Source: Pseudomonas sp. efr-133-TYG-5 (lineage in GTDB: Bacteria; Pseudomonadota; Gammaproteobacteria; Pseudomonadales; Pseudomonadaceae). Taken from it: a DNA stretch of 64,000 nucleotides. The DNA lies in the NCBI RefSeq assembly GCF_030209175.1, contig NZ_JARVSM010000001.1, forward strand, positions 248,001 to 312,000. The letters are read 5' to 3'. A program made the position numbers and the translations under genes. Positions 37,230-48,496 of this stretch are shown in pieces. Under the pieces are notes generated by a model. That model made no database searches, was not told the DNA's origin, and saw only the letters and a list, made by a program, of their open reading frames with translations. How positions within the stretch are numbered: the first letter of the stretch is position 1; each line of letters starts with the position of its first letter.

Positions 37230-40200
37230 ACATTTCGCGGCTGTTCATTCTCCGTCCGGTAGCCACCACGCTGAGTATGCTGGCCATCGTCCTGGCCGGT
37301 CTGATCGCTTATCGTCTGCTGCCGGTGTCGGCGTTGCCCCAGGTCGATTACCCGACCATCCGCGTCATGACGCTTTACCCCGGTGCCAGTCCGGACGTGA
37401 TGACCAGTGCCGTCACCGCGCCACTGGAGCGCCAGTTCGGCCAGATGCCCGGCCTGACCCAGATGGCCTCGACCAGCTCGGGCGGTGCCTCGGTGCTGAC
37501 CCTGCGCTTCAGCCTCGATATCAACATGGATGTCGCCGAACAGCAGGTGCAGGCGGCGATCAACGCCGCGACCAATCTGTTGCCGACCGATCTGCCGGCG
37601 CCGCCGGTGTACAACAAGGTCAACCCGGCCGATACCCCGGTGCTGACCCTGGCGATCACCTCGAAAACCATGCTCCTGCCCAAGCTCAACGACCTGGTCG
37701 ATACGCGCATGGCGCAGAAGATCGCCCAGATCAGCGGCGTCGGCATGGTCAGCATTGCCGGCGGCCAGCGCCAGGCCGTGCGGATCAAGGTCAACCCCGA
37801 AGCCCTGGCGGCCAACAGCCTCAACCTGTCGGACGTGCGCACCCTGATCGGCGCGTCCAACGTCAACCAGCCCAAGGGCAACTTCGACGGCCCGACCCGG
37901 GTGTCGATGCTCGACGCCAATGACCAGCTGACATCGCCCAAGGACTACGCCAACCTCATTCTGGCCTACAAGAACGGTGCGCCGCTGCGGCTCAAGGATG
38001 TCGCGGAAATTGTCGACGGCGCCGAGAACGAGCGGCTCGCCGCGTGGGCCAACCAGAATCAGGCCGTGCTGCTGAACATCCAGCGCCAGCCGGGCGCCAA
38101 CGTGATCGAAGTGGTCGACCGGATCAAGGCACTGCTGCCGAGCATCACCGACAACCTGCCGGCCGGCCTCGACGTCACCGTTCTCACCGACCGTACCCAG
38201 ACCATCCGCGCCTCGGTCACCGACGTGCAGCACGAACTGCTGATCGCCATCGCCCTGGTGGTGATGGTGACGTTCCTGTTCCTGCGCCGTGCCAGTGCCA
38301 CGATCATTCCGTCGGTCGCGGTGCCGCTGTCGCTGATCGGCACCTTCGGCGTCATGTACCTGGCCGGTTTCTCGGTAAACAACCTGACGCTCATGGCGCT
38401 GACCATCGCCACCGGCTTCGTGGTCGACGACGCCATCGTCATGCTGGAGAACATCGCGCGCTTCATCGAAGAGGGTGACAGTCCGATGCGGGCCGCGCTC
38501 AAGGGCGCCAAGCAGATCGGCTTCACCCTGATTTCCCTGACCCTGTCGCTGATCGCCGTACTGATACCGCTGCTGTTCATGGCCGATGTGGTCGGGCGGC
38601 TGTTCCGCGAGTTCGCCATCACCCTGGCGGTGGCCATCCTGATTTCCCTGGTGGTTTCGCTGACCCTGACGCCGATGATGTGCGCGCGCCTGCTCAAGCG
38701 TGAGCCGCAGGAACACGAGCAGGGCCGTTTCTACCGCGCCAGCGGTGGCTTCATCGACTGGATGATCGCCGCCTACGGGCGCAAGTTGCAGTGGGTGCTC
38801 AAGCACCAACCGCTGACCCTGCTGGTGGCCATCGCCACCCTGGCGCTGACCGTGTTTCTTTATATGGTGGTGCCCAAGGGCTTCTTCCCGGTGCAGGACA
38901 CTGGGGTGATCCAGGGTATTTCCGAAGCGCCGCAGTCGATTTCCTTCGCCGCCATGGGCGAGCGTCAGCAGGAACTGGCGAAAATCATCCTGCAGGATCC
39001 GGCGGTACAGAGCCTGTCGTCCTACATTGGTGTCGATGGTGACAACGCCACGCTCAACAGCGGCCGCTTGCTGATCAACCTCAAGCCACACGGGCAGCGT
39101 GATCTCAGCGCCGCCGAAGTGATCGCGCGCCTGCAACCGCAACTGGACAAACTGGTGGGGATCCGCCTGTTCATGCAACCGGTGCAGGACCTGACCATCG
39201 AAGACCGTGTCAGCCGTACCCAGTACCAGTTCAGCATGTCGTCGCCGGATTCCGAGTTGCTGAGCCTGTGGAGCGGCCGCCTGGTCGAGGCACTGGCCCA
39301 GCGACCGGAGCTCACCGACGTCGCCAGCGATCTGCAGGACAAGGGCCTGCAGGTCTATCTGGTGATCGACCGCGATGCGGCGTCGCGCCTCGGGGTGTCG
39401 GTGTCGAACATCACCGACGCGCTGTACGACGCCTTCGGTCAGCGGCAGATCTCGACCATCTACACCCAGGCCAGCCAGTACCGTGTGGTGCTGCAGGCGC
39501 AGGCGGGCGAGAAGATCGGCCCGCAGGCGCTGGATCAGATTCACGTCAAGACCACCGACGGCGCGCAGGTGCGCCTGTCGAGCCTGGCCCATGTCGAAGA
39601 GCGCCAGGCGCAACTGGCGATCACGCACATCGGCCAGTTCCCGGCGGTCATGATGTCGTTCAACCTCGCGCCCGGCGTGGCGCTGGGGCATGCGGTGGAT
39701 GTCATCGAGCAGGTGCAGAAGGACATCGGCATGCCGGTTGGCGTGCAGACCCAGTTCCAGGGCGCGGCCGAAGCGTTCCAGGCTTCGCTGTCGAGCACCT
39801 TGCTGTTGATCCTGGCGGCGGTGGTGACCATGTACATCGTGCTCGGCGTGCTCTACGAGAGCTATATCCATCCGATCACCATTCTATCGACCTTGCCGTC
39901 GGCGGCGGTCGGCGCCTTGCTGGCGTTGCTGCTCAGCGGCAATGACCTGGGCATGATCGCGATCATCGGCATCATCCTGCTGATCGGCATCGTCAAGAAG
40001 AACGCGATCATGATGATCGACTTCGCCCTCGACGCCGAACGCAACCAGGGCATGGTGCCGGAACAGGCGATCTATCAGGCGGCGCTGTTGCGGTTCCGAC
40101 CGATCCTGATGACCACGCTGGCAGCTCTCTTCGGTGCGGTTCCGTTGATGCTGGCCACCGGTTCGGGCGCAGAACTGCGGCAGCCGCTGGGGCTGGTGAT

Positions 40201-40330
40201 GGTGGGTGGCCTGTTGGTCAGCCAGGTGCTGACCTTGTTCACCACGCCGGTGATCTATCTGTACTTCGACCGTCTCGGTCGACGCTGGGGCCGTGCGCCT
40301 TCGGCGGTGGAGCCGGTAGAACAGCCATGA
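37226..40330 (+). CDS. muxB: RND efflux inner-membrane transporter MuxB
   Basis: This 1034-residue proton-driven transporter has the 12-helix RND layout with two large periplasmic loops. It starts [20 protein letters not shown] and keeps the family motifs [40 protein letters not shown] (helix 4 Asp residues of the proton relay) and [20 protein letters not shown]. The length matches MdtB/MuxB. Its ATG overlaps the muxA stop and its stop overlaps muxC, so it is coupled. It works as a heteromultimer with MuxC. Confidence 0.95.
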   Translation: MNISRLFILRPVATTLSMLAIVLAGLIAYRLLPVSALPQVDYPTIRVMTLYPGASPDVMTSAVTAPLERQFGQMPGLTQMASTSSGGASVLTLRFSLDINMDVAEQQVQAAINAATNLLPTDLPAPPVYNKVNPADTPVLTLAITSKTMLLPKLNDLVDTRMAQKIAQISGVGMVSIAGGQRQAVRIKVNPEALAANSLNLSDVRTLIGASNVNQPKGNFDGPTRVSMLDANDQLTSPKDYANLILAYKNGAPLRLKDVAEIVDGAENERLAAWANQNQAVLLNIQRQPGANVIEVVDRIKALLPSITDNLPAGLDVTVLTDRTQTIRASVTDVQHELLIAIALVVMVTFLFLRRASATIIPSVAVPLSLIGTFGVMYLAGFSVNNLTLMALTIATGFVVDDAIVMLENIARFIEEGDSPMRAALKGAKQIGFTLISLTLSLIAVLIPLLFMADVVGRLFREFAITLAVAILISLVVSLTLTPMMCARLLKREPQEHEQGRFYRASGGFIDWMIAAYGRKLQWVLKHQPLTLLVAIATLALTVFLYMVVPKGFFPVQDTGVIQGISEAPQSISFAAMGERQQELAKIILQDPAVQSLSSYIGVDGDNATLNSGRLLINLKPHGQRDLSAAEVIARLQPQLDKLVGIRLFMQPVQDLTIEDRVSRTQYQFSMSSPDSELLSLWSGRLVEALAQRPELTDVASDLQDKGLQVYLVIDRDAASRLGVSVSNITDALYDAFGQRQISTIYTQASQYRVVLQAQAGEKIGPQALDQIHVKTTDGAQVRLSSLAHVEERQAQLAITHIGQFPAVMMSFNLAPGVALGHAVDVIEQVQKDIGMPVGVQTQFQGAAEAFQASLSSTLLLILAAVVTMYIVLGVLYESYIHPITILSTLPSAAVGALLALLLSGNDLGMIAIIGIILLIGIVKKNAIMMIDFALDAERNQGMVPEQAIYQAALLRFRPILMTTLAALFGAVPLMLATGSGAELRQPLGLVMVGGLLVSQVLTLFTTPVIYLYFDRLGRRWGRAPSAVEPVEQP

Positions 40331-43300
40331 ACCTGTCCGGTCCTTTCATCAAGCGCCCGGTGGCGACCATGCTCCTGAGCCTGGCGATCATGTTGCTGGG
40401 GGGCGTGAGTTTCGGCCTGCTACCGGTGGCACCGCTGCCGCAGATGGATTTCCCGGTGATCGTGGTGCAGGCCAGCCTGCCGGGGGCCAGTCCGGAAGTC
40501 ATGGCCTCCACGGTGGCCACGCCGCTGGAACGTTCGTTTGGCGCGATTGCCGGCGTCAACACCATGAGCAGCCGCTCCAGCCAGGGCTCGACCCGGGTCA
40601 TCCTGCAATTCGACCTCGACCGCGACATCAACGGCGCGGCGCGGGAAGTGCAGGCCGCGATCAACGCCTCGCGCAATCTGCTGCCGAGCGGGATGCGCAG
40701 CATGCCGACCTACAAGAAGGTCAACCCGTCACAAGCGCCGATCATGGTGCTGTCGCTGACGTCGGATGTGCTGGAAAAGGGCCAGCTCTACGACCTGGCC
40801 TCGACCATTCTCTCGCAGAGCCTGTCCCAGGTGCAGGGTGTCGGTGAAGTGCAGATTGGCGGCAGTTCGCTGCCGGCGGTGCGCATCGAGCTCGAACCGC
40901 AGGCGCTGAACCAGTACGGCGTGGCACTGGATGACGTACGCAAGACCATTGCCGAGGCCAACGTGCGGCGGCCGAAAGGTTCGGTCGAGGACGGCCAGCG
41001 GCTGTGGCAGATCCAGGCCAACGATCAACTGGAGAAAGCCAAGGATTATGAATCGCTGATCATCCATTACGCCGATGGCGCCGCGCTGCGCCTCAAGGAT
41101 GTGGCCAAGGTCAGCGATGGCGTCGAGGATCGCTACAACAGCGGTTTCTTCAACGATGACGCGGCGGTACTGCTGGTGATCAACCGCCAGGCCGGCGCCA
41201 ACATCATCGAAACGGTCAACGAGATCAAGGCCCAGCTGCCGGCGCTGCAGGCGGTCTTGCCGGCCAGCGTCAAGCTGAACCTGGCGATGGACCGCTCGCC
41301 AGTGATCAAGGCCACCCTGCACGAAGCGGAGATGACCCTGCTGATCGCCGTGGCGCTGGTGATCCTGGTGGTGTTTCTGTTTCTCGGCAACTTCCGCGCG
41401 TCGCTGATCCCGACCCTGGCGGTGCCGGTGTCGCTGGTCGGCACCTTTGCCGTGATGTACCTCTACGGCTTTTCGCTGAACAACCTGTCGCTGATGGCGC
41501 TGATTCTCGCCACCGGGCTGGTGGTGGACGACGCCATCGTCGTGCTGGAGAACATTTCCCGGCACATCGACGAAGGCGTCAAACCGATGCAGGCCGCGTA
41601 CCTCGGGGCCAGGGAAGTCGGGTTCACCTTGCTGTCGATGAACGTGTCGCTGGTCGCGGTATTCCTGTCGATCCTGTTCATGGGCGGAATCGTCGAGAGC
41701 CTGTTCCGCGAGTTCTCCATCACGCTGGCGGCGGCCATCGTGGTGTCGCTGGTGGTCTCGCTGACCCTGACGCCGATGCTCTGCGCGCGCTGGCTCAAGC
41801 CGCACACCCCGGGCCAGGAAAACCGCCTGCAACGCTGGAGCCGGCGCACCAACGACTGGATGGTCGGCAAGTACGCCACCAGCCTCGACTGGGTGCTGCG
41901 GCACCGGCGCCTGACCTTGCTCAGTCTGATCGTCACGGTCGGCGTCAACGTGGCCCTGTATGTCGTGGTGCCGAAGACCTTCATGCCGCAGCAGGACACC
42001 GGCCAGTTGATCGGCTTCGTGCGTGGCGATGACGGCCTGTCGTTCAGCGTGATGCAGCCGAAGATGGAAATCTTCCGCCGCGAAGTGCTCAAGGACCCGG
42101 CCGTGGAAAGCGTCGCCGGTTTCATCGGTGGCACCAACGGCACCAACAACGCCTTCATGCTGGTGCGCCTGAAACCGATCAAGGAACGCAATATTTCCGC
42201 GCAGAAGGTCATCGAGCGCCTGCGCAAGGAAATGCCCAAGGTGCCGGGCGCGCAATTGATGCTGATGGCCGACCAGGACCTGCAATTCGGCGGCGGTCGC
42301 GAGCAGACCACGTCGCAGTACAGCTACATCCTGCAGAGTGGTGATCTGGGAGCGCTCCGTGAGTGGTATCCGAAAGTGGTCACCGCACTGCGCGCCTTGC
42401 CTGAGCTGACCGCTATCGATGCCCGCGAAGGCCGCGGTGCGCAGCAAGTGACGCTGATTGTCGACCGTGATCAGGCCAAGCGCCTGGGCGTCGACATGAA
42501 CATGGTCACTGCCGTGCTGAACAACGCCTACAGCCAGCGGCAGATCTCGACGATCTACGACAGCCTCAACCAGTACCAGGTGGTGATGGAGGTCAATCCG
42601 AAATACGCCCAGGACCCGGTCACGCTCAAGCAGGTGCAGGTCATCACCGCCGACGGCGCGCGGATTCCATTGTCGACTTTCGCCCATTACGAAAACAGCC
42701 TGGAGGACGACCGCGTCAGCCATGAGGGCCAGTTTGCCTCCGAAAGCATTGCCTTCGACATGGCCGAAGGCGTGACGGTGGAGCAGGGCAGTGCCGCCAT
42801 CGAGCGGGCGATTGCCAAGGTCGGCCTGCCGGAAGATGTCATCGCGAAAATGGCCGGCACCGCCGATGCCTTCGCCGCCACGCAGAAGAGTCAGCCGTTG
42901 ATGATCCTCGGTGCGCTGCTGGCGGTGTACCTGGTGCTCGGTGTGCTGTACGAAAGCTACATTCACCCGCTGACGATTCTCTCGACGTTGCCGTCGGCCG
43001 GGGTCGGTGCGTTGCTGTCGATCTATGCGCTGGGCGGCGAATTCAGCCTGATTTCGCTGCTCGGCTTGTTCCTGCTGATCGGGGTGGTGAAGAAGAACGC
43101 GATCCTGATGATCGACCTGGCACTGCAACTGGAGCGCCATCAGGGCCTGACTCCGCTGGAGTCGATCCGCAGCGCCTGCCTGCAACGCTTGCGGCCGATC
43201 CTGATGACCACGCTGGCGGCGATTCTTGGCGCACTGCCGCTGTTGCTCAGCCGTGCCGAAGGCGCGGAAATGCGCCAGCCGCTGGGCCTGACCATTATCG

Positions 43301-43434
43301 GCGGGCTGATTTTCAGCCAGGTGCTGACCCTTTACACCACCCCGGTGGTTTACCTCTATCTCGACAAACTGCGCCATCGCTTCAATAAATGGCGTGGCGT
43401 ACGTACCGATGCCGCACTGGAAACTCCGCTATGA
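40327..43434 (+). CDS. muxC: RND efflux inner-membrane transporter MuxC
   Basis: This 1035-residue second RND subunit is paralogous to MuxB but distinct. It starts [20 protein letters not shown], as MdtC-type proteins do. Motifs include [40 protein letters not shown] and [20 protein letters not shown]. The periplasmic porter loops and the 12 membrane helices are complete. Its ATG overlaps the muxB stop and its TGA overlaps the opmB ATG, consistent with fixed stoichiometry of the pump. Confidence 0.95.
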   Translation: MNLSGPFIKRPVATMLLSLAIMLLGGVSFGLLPVAPLPQMDFPVIVVQASLPGASPEVMASTVATPLERSFGAIAGVNTMSSRSSQGSTRVILQFDLDRDINGAAREVQAAINASRNLLPSGMRSMPTYKKVNPSQAPIMVLSLTSDVLEKGQLYDLASTILSQSLSQVQGVGEVQIGGSSLPAVRIELEPQALNQYGVALDDVRKTIAEANVRRPKGSVEDGQRLWQIQANDQLEKAKDYESLIIHYADGAALRLKDVAKVSDGVEDRYNSGFFNDDAAVLLVINRQAGANIIETVNEIKAQLPALQAVLPASVKLNLAMDRSPVIKATLHEAEMTLLIAVALVILVVFLFLGNFRASLIPTLAVPVSLVGTFAVMYLYGFSLNNLSLMALILATGLVVDDAIVVLENISRHIDEGVKPMQAAYLGAREVGFTLLSMNVSLVAVFLSILFMGGIVESLFREFSITLAAAIVVSLVVSLTLTPMLCARWLKPHTPGQENRLQRWSRRTNDWMVGKYATSLDWVLRHRRLTLLSLIVTVGVNVALYVVVPKTFMPQQDTGQLIGFVRGDDGLSFSVMQPKMEIFRREVLKDPAVESVAGFIGGTNGTNNAFMLVRLKPIKERNISAQKVIERLRKEMPKVPGAQLMLMADQDLQFGGGREQTTSQYSYILQSGDLGALREWYPKVVTALRALPELTAIDAREGRGAQQVTLIVDRDQAKRLGVDMNMVTAVLNNAYSQRQISTIYDSLNQYQVVMEVNPKYAQDPVTLKQVQVITADGARIPLSTFAHYENSLEDDRVSHEGQFASESIAFDMAEGVTVEQGSAAIERAIAKVGLPEDVIAKMAGTADAFAATQKSQPLMILGALLAVYLVLGVLYESYIHPLTILSTLPSAGVGALLSIYALGGEFSLISLLGLFLLIGVVKKNAILMIDLALQLERHQGLTPLESIRSACLQRLRPILMTTLAAILGALPLLLSRAEGAEMRQPLGLTIIGGLIFSQVLTLYTTPVVYLYLDKLRHRFNKWRGVRTDAALETPL

Positions 43435-44900
43435 CTGACCGTTCGCTTCTCAATCTGGCCACTGCCCGGGGCTCGCGCCTGTTGAGTCTGTCGCTGTGTG
43501 TGGCGATGCTCAGTGCCTGCGCCGTCGGCCCGGACTATCACCGGCCGCAAACCGCCGAAATCGCCCAGTACAAAGAGGCCGAGGGCTGGCGTCAGGCCAA
43601 CCCCAGCGATTCTCTTGCCCGTGGCGCCTGGTGGGAGCTGTACGGCGACCGCCAGCTCAACGAACTGATCGAGAAACTCAACAGCGCCAACCAGACCGTC
43701 GCCCAGTCCGAAGCGCAGTACCGCCAAGCCCAGGCACTGGTGCGCAGCGCCCGTGGCGCGTTTTACCCCAGCGTCGATCTCAGTGTGGGCAAGACCCGTT
43801 CCAGTCAGGGCACCGGCAGCAGCAGTTCGAGCCTGAGCAGTTCCGCCAGTGGCATCCGTGACACCTACAACGCGCAGTTGGGCGTCAGTTGGGAAGCGGA
43901 CATCTGGGGCAAGTTGCGCCGCGGTCTGGAAGCCGACGAGGCCAGCGCCCAGGCCAGCTTCGCCGACCTCGCGGCGATGCGCCTGAGCCAGCAGTCGGAA
44001 CTGGTGCAGAACTACCTGCAATTGCGCGTGATCGATCAGCAAAAGCGCCTGCTCGAGTCGACGGTGGCGGCCTATGAGCGCTCGCTGAAGATGACTCAGA
44101 ACCAGTACAACGCCGGGGTTTCCGGGCGTGATGCGGTGGCGCAGGCCCAGACTCAATTGAAGTCGACCCAGGGCGACCTGGTGGACCTGATCTGGCAGCG
44201 CGCCCAGTTCGAAAATGCCATCGCGGTGCTGATCGGCCAGCCGCCGGCGCAGTTCAGCCTGGCGGAAACCCAGGACATCCCCAAGTTGCCGCAGATTCCG
44301 CTGAGCCTGCCGTCGCAACTGCTGGAGCGACGTCCTGACATCGCCTCGGCGGAACGCTCGGTGATCGCCGCCAACGCCAACATCGGCGTGGCCAAGGCAG
44401 CGTACTACCCGGACCTGAGCCTGAGCCTGAGTGGCGGCTACAGCAGCAGTACTTCGCAGAACCTGATCAGCCTGCCGAACCGCTTCTGGTCGGTCGGGCC
44501 GAAACTGACCTTGCCGCTGTTCGACGGCGGTATTCGCTCGGCGGAAGTCGACCGCACCGAGGCGGTGTATGACCAGACGGTGGCCAAGTACCGACAGACC
44601 GTGCTCGATGGCTTCCGCGAAGTGGAAAACTACCTGGTGCAGTTGAAGGTGTACGAGGACGAAGCGGTGGTGCGCCAGGAGGCGCTCGACGCCGCGCGCG
44701 ATTCGTTGCGCCTGACCGAAAACCAGTACAAGGCCGGGCTTATCGCCTACCTCGACGTGGTCACGGTGCAGGCCACCGCGCTGAGCAATGAACGCAGCGT
44801 GCTCAACGTATTGCAGAGTCGCCTGATCGCCAGCGTGCAATTGATCGCGGCGCTCGGCGGTGGCTGGGATGGCCAGCTGGAAAGCAGCGATATCCAGTAA
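43431..44900 (+). CDS. opmB: outer-membrane efflux channel OpmB
   Basis: This 489-residue lipoprotein of the TolC/NodT family has a signal with lipobox LSAC (Cys25) followed by AVGPDYHRP, the usual RND outer-membrane-factor start. Two OEP repeats follow (LNELIEKLNSANQTVAQSEAQYRQAQALVRSARGAFYP and its second copy with LSLPSQLLERRPDIASAERSVIAANANIGVAKAAYYP). ATG 43431 overlaps the muxC stop; a longer in-frame extension is rejected. It completes the tripartite pump. Confidence 0.94.
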   Translation: MTDRSLLNLATARGSRLLSLSLCVAMLSACAVGPDYHRPQTAEIAQYKEAEGWRQANPSDSLARGAWWELYGDRQLNELIEKLNSANQTVAQSEAQYRQAQALVRSARGAFYPSVDLSVGKTRSSQGTGSSSSSLSSSASGIRDTYNAQLGVSWEADIWGKLRRGLEADEASAQASFADLAAMRLSQQSELVQNYLQLRVIDQQKRLLESTVAAYERSLKMTQNQYNAGVSGRDAVAQAQTQLKSTQGDLVDLIWQRAQFENAIAVLIGQPPAQFSLAETQDIPKLPQIPLSLPSQLLERRPDIASAERSVIAANANIGVAKAAYYPDLSLSLSGGYSSSTSQNLISLPNRFWSVGPKLTLPLFDGGIRSAEVDRTEAVYDQTVAKYRQTVLDGFREVENYLVQLKVYEDEAVVRQEALDAARDSLRLTENQYKAGLIAYLDVVTVQATALSNERSVLNVLQSRLIASVQLIAALGGGWDGQLESSDIQ

Positions 44901-45111
44901 AAACTTGGCACGATTGCCTTGATTTACGTGGGAATCGGCCGCGTTTCGTCTGCCGATCGAGAGCCGTGGAAATGTGTCAAACAAGCGTTTCATCGGCTTG
45001 ATGGCAAATTGGTTACTTTGTCAGTGCGTTCTGCTGCGCAATCAGTACAATCGCCGCATTTGCCCCCGCTGAGAACGGACGCAGTACGGTGGGGTGGTCA
45101 CGAGAACTTCC

Positions 45112-47193
45112 ATGCTCATCGGTAGCTATTCCTTCACCCTGGTTTTCATCTCGCTGTGTGTGGCGATCCTCGCTTCCTACACCGCACTCGATCTCACCGG
45201 CCGCATCGCCACCGCCAAGGGGCGGGCCGTGCATTTGTGGACCGCCGGCGGCGCCTTTGCCATGGGCATCGGCGTCTGGTCGATGCACTTCATCGGCATG
45301 CTGGCCTTCAAACTGCCGATCAACCTCGGTTACGACATTGCGATCACCGCGCTGTCGTTGCTGATCGCGGTGCTGTCCAGCGGCTTCGCGCTGTGGCTGG
45401 TCAGCCAGCCGAAACTGCCGGCGTGGCAATTGGCGTTTGGCGCGTTGATCATGGGCGCCGGCATCAGCGCCATGCACTACACCGGCATGGCCGCGATGCG
45501 CATGCAACCCGGCATCGATTACGACCCGACCTTGTTCGGCGCCTCGCTGGTGATTGCCGTCGGCGCATCGGCCGCCGCCCTGTGGATCGCCTTCCGCCTG
45601 CGTCAGCATTCACCCTATGTCCGCGTTTTCCGCGCCGGGGCGGCGGTGGTGATGGGTGTGGCGATCGTCGGCATGCACTACACCGGCATGGCGGCGGCGC
45701 GCTTCGCCGAGGGCAGTTTCTGTGGCGCGGCGCTCAGCGGCCTGAACGGCAACGGCCTGGACAATCTGGTGCTGATCACCACGCTGGCCGTGCTGAGCAT
45801 CGCCTTGCTGACGTCGATTCTCGACGCCCGCCTCGAAGCGCGCACCGCCGATCTGGCCCATTCGCTGACCGTCGCCAACCGCGAACTGACCCAACTGGCG
45901 CTGCACGACACCCTGACCGGCCTGCCCAACCGCCTGTTGCTGGATGACCGGATCAATCAGGCGATGAAGAAGGTCAACGAGCAGGGCGGCTGTTTTGCGC
46001 TGATGTTCATCGATCTGGACGGTTTCAAACCGGTCAACGACGCGTTCGGTCATCACATGGGCGACCAGTTGCTGCGTGAGGTGGCGGTGCGTCTGCGTGA
46101 GGATTTGCGCAGCATGGACACTCTGGCGCGGATCGGCGGCGACGAGTTCGTCCTGTTGGTGCGCCTCGACGAGCCGGATGATGCACTGGGGCTGGCGGCA
46201 CGCCAGGTCGGCCTGATCGGGCAGTCGTTCCGGGTCGCCGAACATGACCTGCAGATTTCCGCCAGCGTCGGCATTGCGCTGTATCCGGGCAACGGCCAGA
46301 ACGCCCAGGAACTGCTGATGAACGCCGATGCTGCGATGTACCACGCCAAGGGCGGCGGCAAGAACGGCTACAGCTTCTTCGACGTGTCGATGAACAGCAA
46401 CGCGCGCAAACAACTGCAATTGTTGCAGGACCTGCGTGCCGCGGTAGAGCAGCGCCAGTTCAGCCTGCATTACCAGCCCAAGTTCGACGCCGCCGACGGC
46501 CGTCCGGTCGGGGCCGAGGCGCTGCTGCGCTGGCAGCACCCGACCCAGGGCATGCTGATGCCGGACAAATTCATCGATCTGGCGGAAAAAACCGGACTGA
46601 TCATTCCGATTGGCGAGTGGGTGCTCAACGAAGCCTGCCGCCAGATGCGCGAGTGGTACGTGCTTGGTTATACCGACTGGCGCATTGCGGTGAACCTGTC
46701 GGCGTTGCAGTTCTGTCACGCCGGGCTGGTGCAGAGCGTGGCCAAGGCCTTGGCCACCCATCATCTGCCGGCCAACAGCCTGACCCTGGAAATCACCGAA
46801 ACCACCGCCATGAGTGACGCCGATGCGAGCATGACGGTGTTGCAGGAGCTGTCCGACATGGGCGTCGATCTGTCCATCGACGACTTCGGCACCGGCTATT
46901 CGAGCCTGATGTACCTCAAGCGCCTGCCGGCCAACGAGCTGAAGATCGACCGCGGCTTCGTGCGCGATCTCGAGCACGACAGTGATGACGCCGCGATTGT
47001 TTCGGCGATTGTCGCGCTGGGCCAGGCGCTGGGCTTGCGGATCGTTGCCGAAGGGGTCGAGACCGGTGTGCAGCAGGACTTCCTGACGCAACTGGGCTGC
47101 GATTCGTTGCAAGGCTATCTGCTCGGCCATCCGATGCCGGCGGATCGCTTCATGCAGGACATCATGCGCGGTCAGCGACTGACCGCCGTCTGA
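45112..47193 (+). CDS. mucR: MHYT-GGDEF-EAL c-di-GMP enzyme (MucR-like)
   Basis: This 693-residue inner-membrane protein has an N-terminal MHYT sensor (about residues 1-230) with the repeats SMHFIGM, AMHYTGM and GMHYTGM, thought to bind metal or gas. A GGDEF domain follows with intact RIGGDEFVLL, then an EAL domain with GAEALLRW, and EITETT and DDFGTGYSSLMYLKRLP elements. Both diguanylate cyclase and phosphodiesterase motifs look intact. The architecture and length match P. aeruginosa MucR, which links c-di-GMP to alginate synthesis; NbdA is the alternative orthologue. I chose ATG 45112 (MLIGSYSFTLV); GTG 45094 is also open. It is monocistronic. Confidence 0.9.
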   Translation: MLIGSYSFTLVFISLCVAILASYTALDLTGRIATAKGRAVHLWTAGGAFAMGIGVWSMHFIGMLAFKLPINLGYDIAITALSLLIAVLSSGFALWLVSQPKLPAWQLAFGALIMGAGISAMHYTGMAAMRMQPGIDYDPTLFGASLVIAVGASAAALWIAFRLRQHSPYVRVFRAGAAVVMGVAIVGMHYTGMAAARFAEGSFCGAALSGLNGNGLDNLVLITTLAVLSIALLTSILDARLEARTADLAHSLTVANRELTQLALHDTLTGLPNRLLLDDRINQAMKKVNEQGGCFALMFIDLDGFKPVNDAFGHHMGDQLLREVAVRLREDLRSMDTLARIGGDEFVLLVRLDEPDDALGLAARQVGLIGQSFRVAEHDLQISASVGIALYPGNGQNAQELLMNADAAMYHAKGGGKNGYSFFDVSMNSNARKQLQLLQDLRAAVEQRQFSLHYQPKFDAADGRPVGAEALLRWQHPTQGMLMPDKFIDLAEKTGLIIPIGEWVLNEACRQMREWYVLGYTDWRIAVNLSALQFCHAGLVQSVAKALATHHLPANSLTLEITETTAMSDADASMTVLQELSDMGVDLSIDDFGTGYSSLMYLKRLPANELKIDRGFVRDLEHDSDDAAIVSAIVALGQALGLRIVAEGVETGVQQDFLTQLGCDSLQGYLLGHPMPADRFMQDIMRGQRLTAV

Positions 47194-47319
47194 TTCAGGC
47201 ATCGGCACCGGCTCGTCAGTGCTGGCCGGTGCCCCGGCCACACACAGCCCATGCAAAACCCGGCAATGGCGGTTATTCTTGGCCCCGACTGTTACGTGTG
47301 CATTTGGGGGAAGGCCAGC

Positions 47320-48066
47320 ATGGATAAAGTCATTGTGATCACCGGCGGCGGGCGCGGAATCGGGGCCGCCACGGCGTTGTTGGCTGCCGCGCAGGGCTAT
47401 CGGATCTGCATCAACTATCAGTCCGATGAAGAGGCCGCTCATCAGGTTCTCGATCAGGTGCGTGCCCTGGGCGCGCAGGCCATTGCCGTGCGCGCGGACG
47501 TCAGCATCGAAGACGAGGTGATCGCCTTGTTCAACCGGGTCGACACCGAGCTGGGCCGGGTCACTGCGCTGGTGAACAACGCCGGCACCGTGGGGCAAAA
47601 GTCGCGGGTCGACGAAATGTCCGAATTCCGCATCCTGAAAATCATGAAAACCAACGTTCTGGCGCCGATCCTCTGCGCCAAGCACGCGATCCTGCGCATG
47701 TCGCCCAAACATGGCGGGCAGGGTGGCAGCATCGTCAACGTTTCATCGGTCGCGGCACGTCTGGGCGCGCCCAACGAATACGTTGACTACGCCGCGTCCA
47801 AGGGCGCGCTTGACACGTTCACCGTCGGCCTGTCCAAGGAAGTCGCGGGCGAGGGGATCCGGGTCAACGCGGTGCGTCCGGGCTACATCTATACCGATTT
47901 CCACGCCTTGAGCGGCGATCCGGACCGCGTCAGCAAACTGGAGTCGGCGATCCCGATGGCCCGAGGCGGTCGGCCTGATGAAGTGGCCGAGGCGATTGTC
48001 TGGCTGCTGTCGGACAAGGCTTCGTATGCCACGGGAACGTTTGTCGATCTGGGTGGCGGGCGCTGA
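47320..48066 (+). CDS. short-chain dehydrogenase/reductase
   Basis: This 248-residue classical SDR has the cofactor loop VITGGGRGIGAATA, NNAG (LVNNAGTVG), the catalytic Ser in IVNVSSVAARLG and Tyr-x3-Lys in YVDYAASKGALD. It closes with VRPGYIYTDFHA and ATGTFVDLGGGR. It resembles E. coli YgfF and glucose-1-dehydrogenase-like enzymes; the substrate is unknown. GGGGGAAGG precedes ATG 47320. It is followed by a tandem REP array. Confidence 0.92.
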   Translation: MDKVIVITGGGRGIGAATALLAAAQGYRICINYQSDEEAAHQVLDQVRALGAQAIAVRADVSIEDEVIALFNRVDTELGRVTALVNNAGTVGQKSRVDEMSEFRILKIMKTNVLAPILCAKHAILRMSPKHGGQGGSIVNVSSVAARLGAPNEYVDYAASKGALDTFTVGLSKEVAGEGIRVNAVRPGYIYTDFHALSGDPDRVSKLESAIPMARGGRPDEVAEAIVWLLSDKASYATGTFVDLGGGR

Positions 48067-48099
48067 TCTTTGCCATTTGTGTGGGCTGAACTGGCCGAT

Positions 48100-48475
48100 T
48101 CGCTGGCAAGCCAGCTCCCACAGGTTTCAGCGTCGGACACAATATTTGCGGCTGACATCCAACATTGTGGGAGCTGGCAGGTCAGCTCCCACAGGTTTCA
48201 GCGCCGGACACAATATTCGCGGCTGACATCCAATGGTGGGAGCTGGCAAGTCAGCCCCCACAGGTTTCAGCGTCGGACACAATATTCGCGGCTGACATCC
48301 AATTGTGGGAGCTGGCAAGTCAGCCTCCACAGGTTTCAGCGTCGGACACAATATTTGCGGCTGACATCCAACATTGTGGGAGCTGGCAAGCCAGCTCCCA
48401 CAGGTTTCAGCGCCGGACACAATATTCGCGGCTGACATCCAATATTGTGGGAGCTGGCTTGCCAGCGATGGGGCC
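48100..48475. repeat. tandem array of five to six REP units (69-71 bp period)
   Basis: Successive GTGGGAGCTGG starts at 48167, 48236, 48305, 48376 and 48447 give periods of 69, 69, 71 and 71 bp, with a further REP at 48100. Each unit has a self-complementary REP (GTGGGAGCTGGCAAGCCAGC type, some copies with GTCAGC) and a conserved linker containing GGTTTCAGCG, CGGACACAATATT and GCGGCTGACATCC. This 430-bp gene-free gap contains nothing else. Confidence 0.93.
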
Positions 48476-48496
48476 AGCACAGTCAATATCCGAGTG

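Noticed and set aside
36962..39871. 969-codon open frame antisense to muxA/muxB
   Set aside because: It is a GC-rich shadow of the mux genes, has low-complexity His/Arg/Gln composition and no ribosome site. The same holds for long antisense frames over the porin, octahaem cytochrome, muxC and TreS genes.
44901..45111. sigma-70 promoter before the MHYT-GGDEF-EAL gene
   Set aside because: TACAAT is present but the nearest TTGTCA is 22 nt away, too far for a convincing pair.
48100..48475. CRISPR-like array
   Set aside because: The repeated unit is palindromic REP and the linkers between units are nearly identical, so they are not spacers. No cas genes are present.
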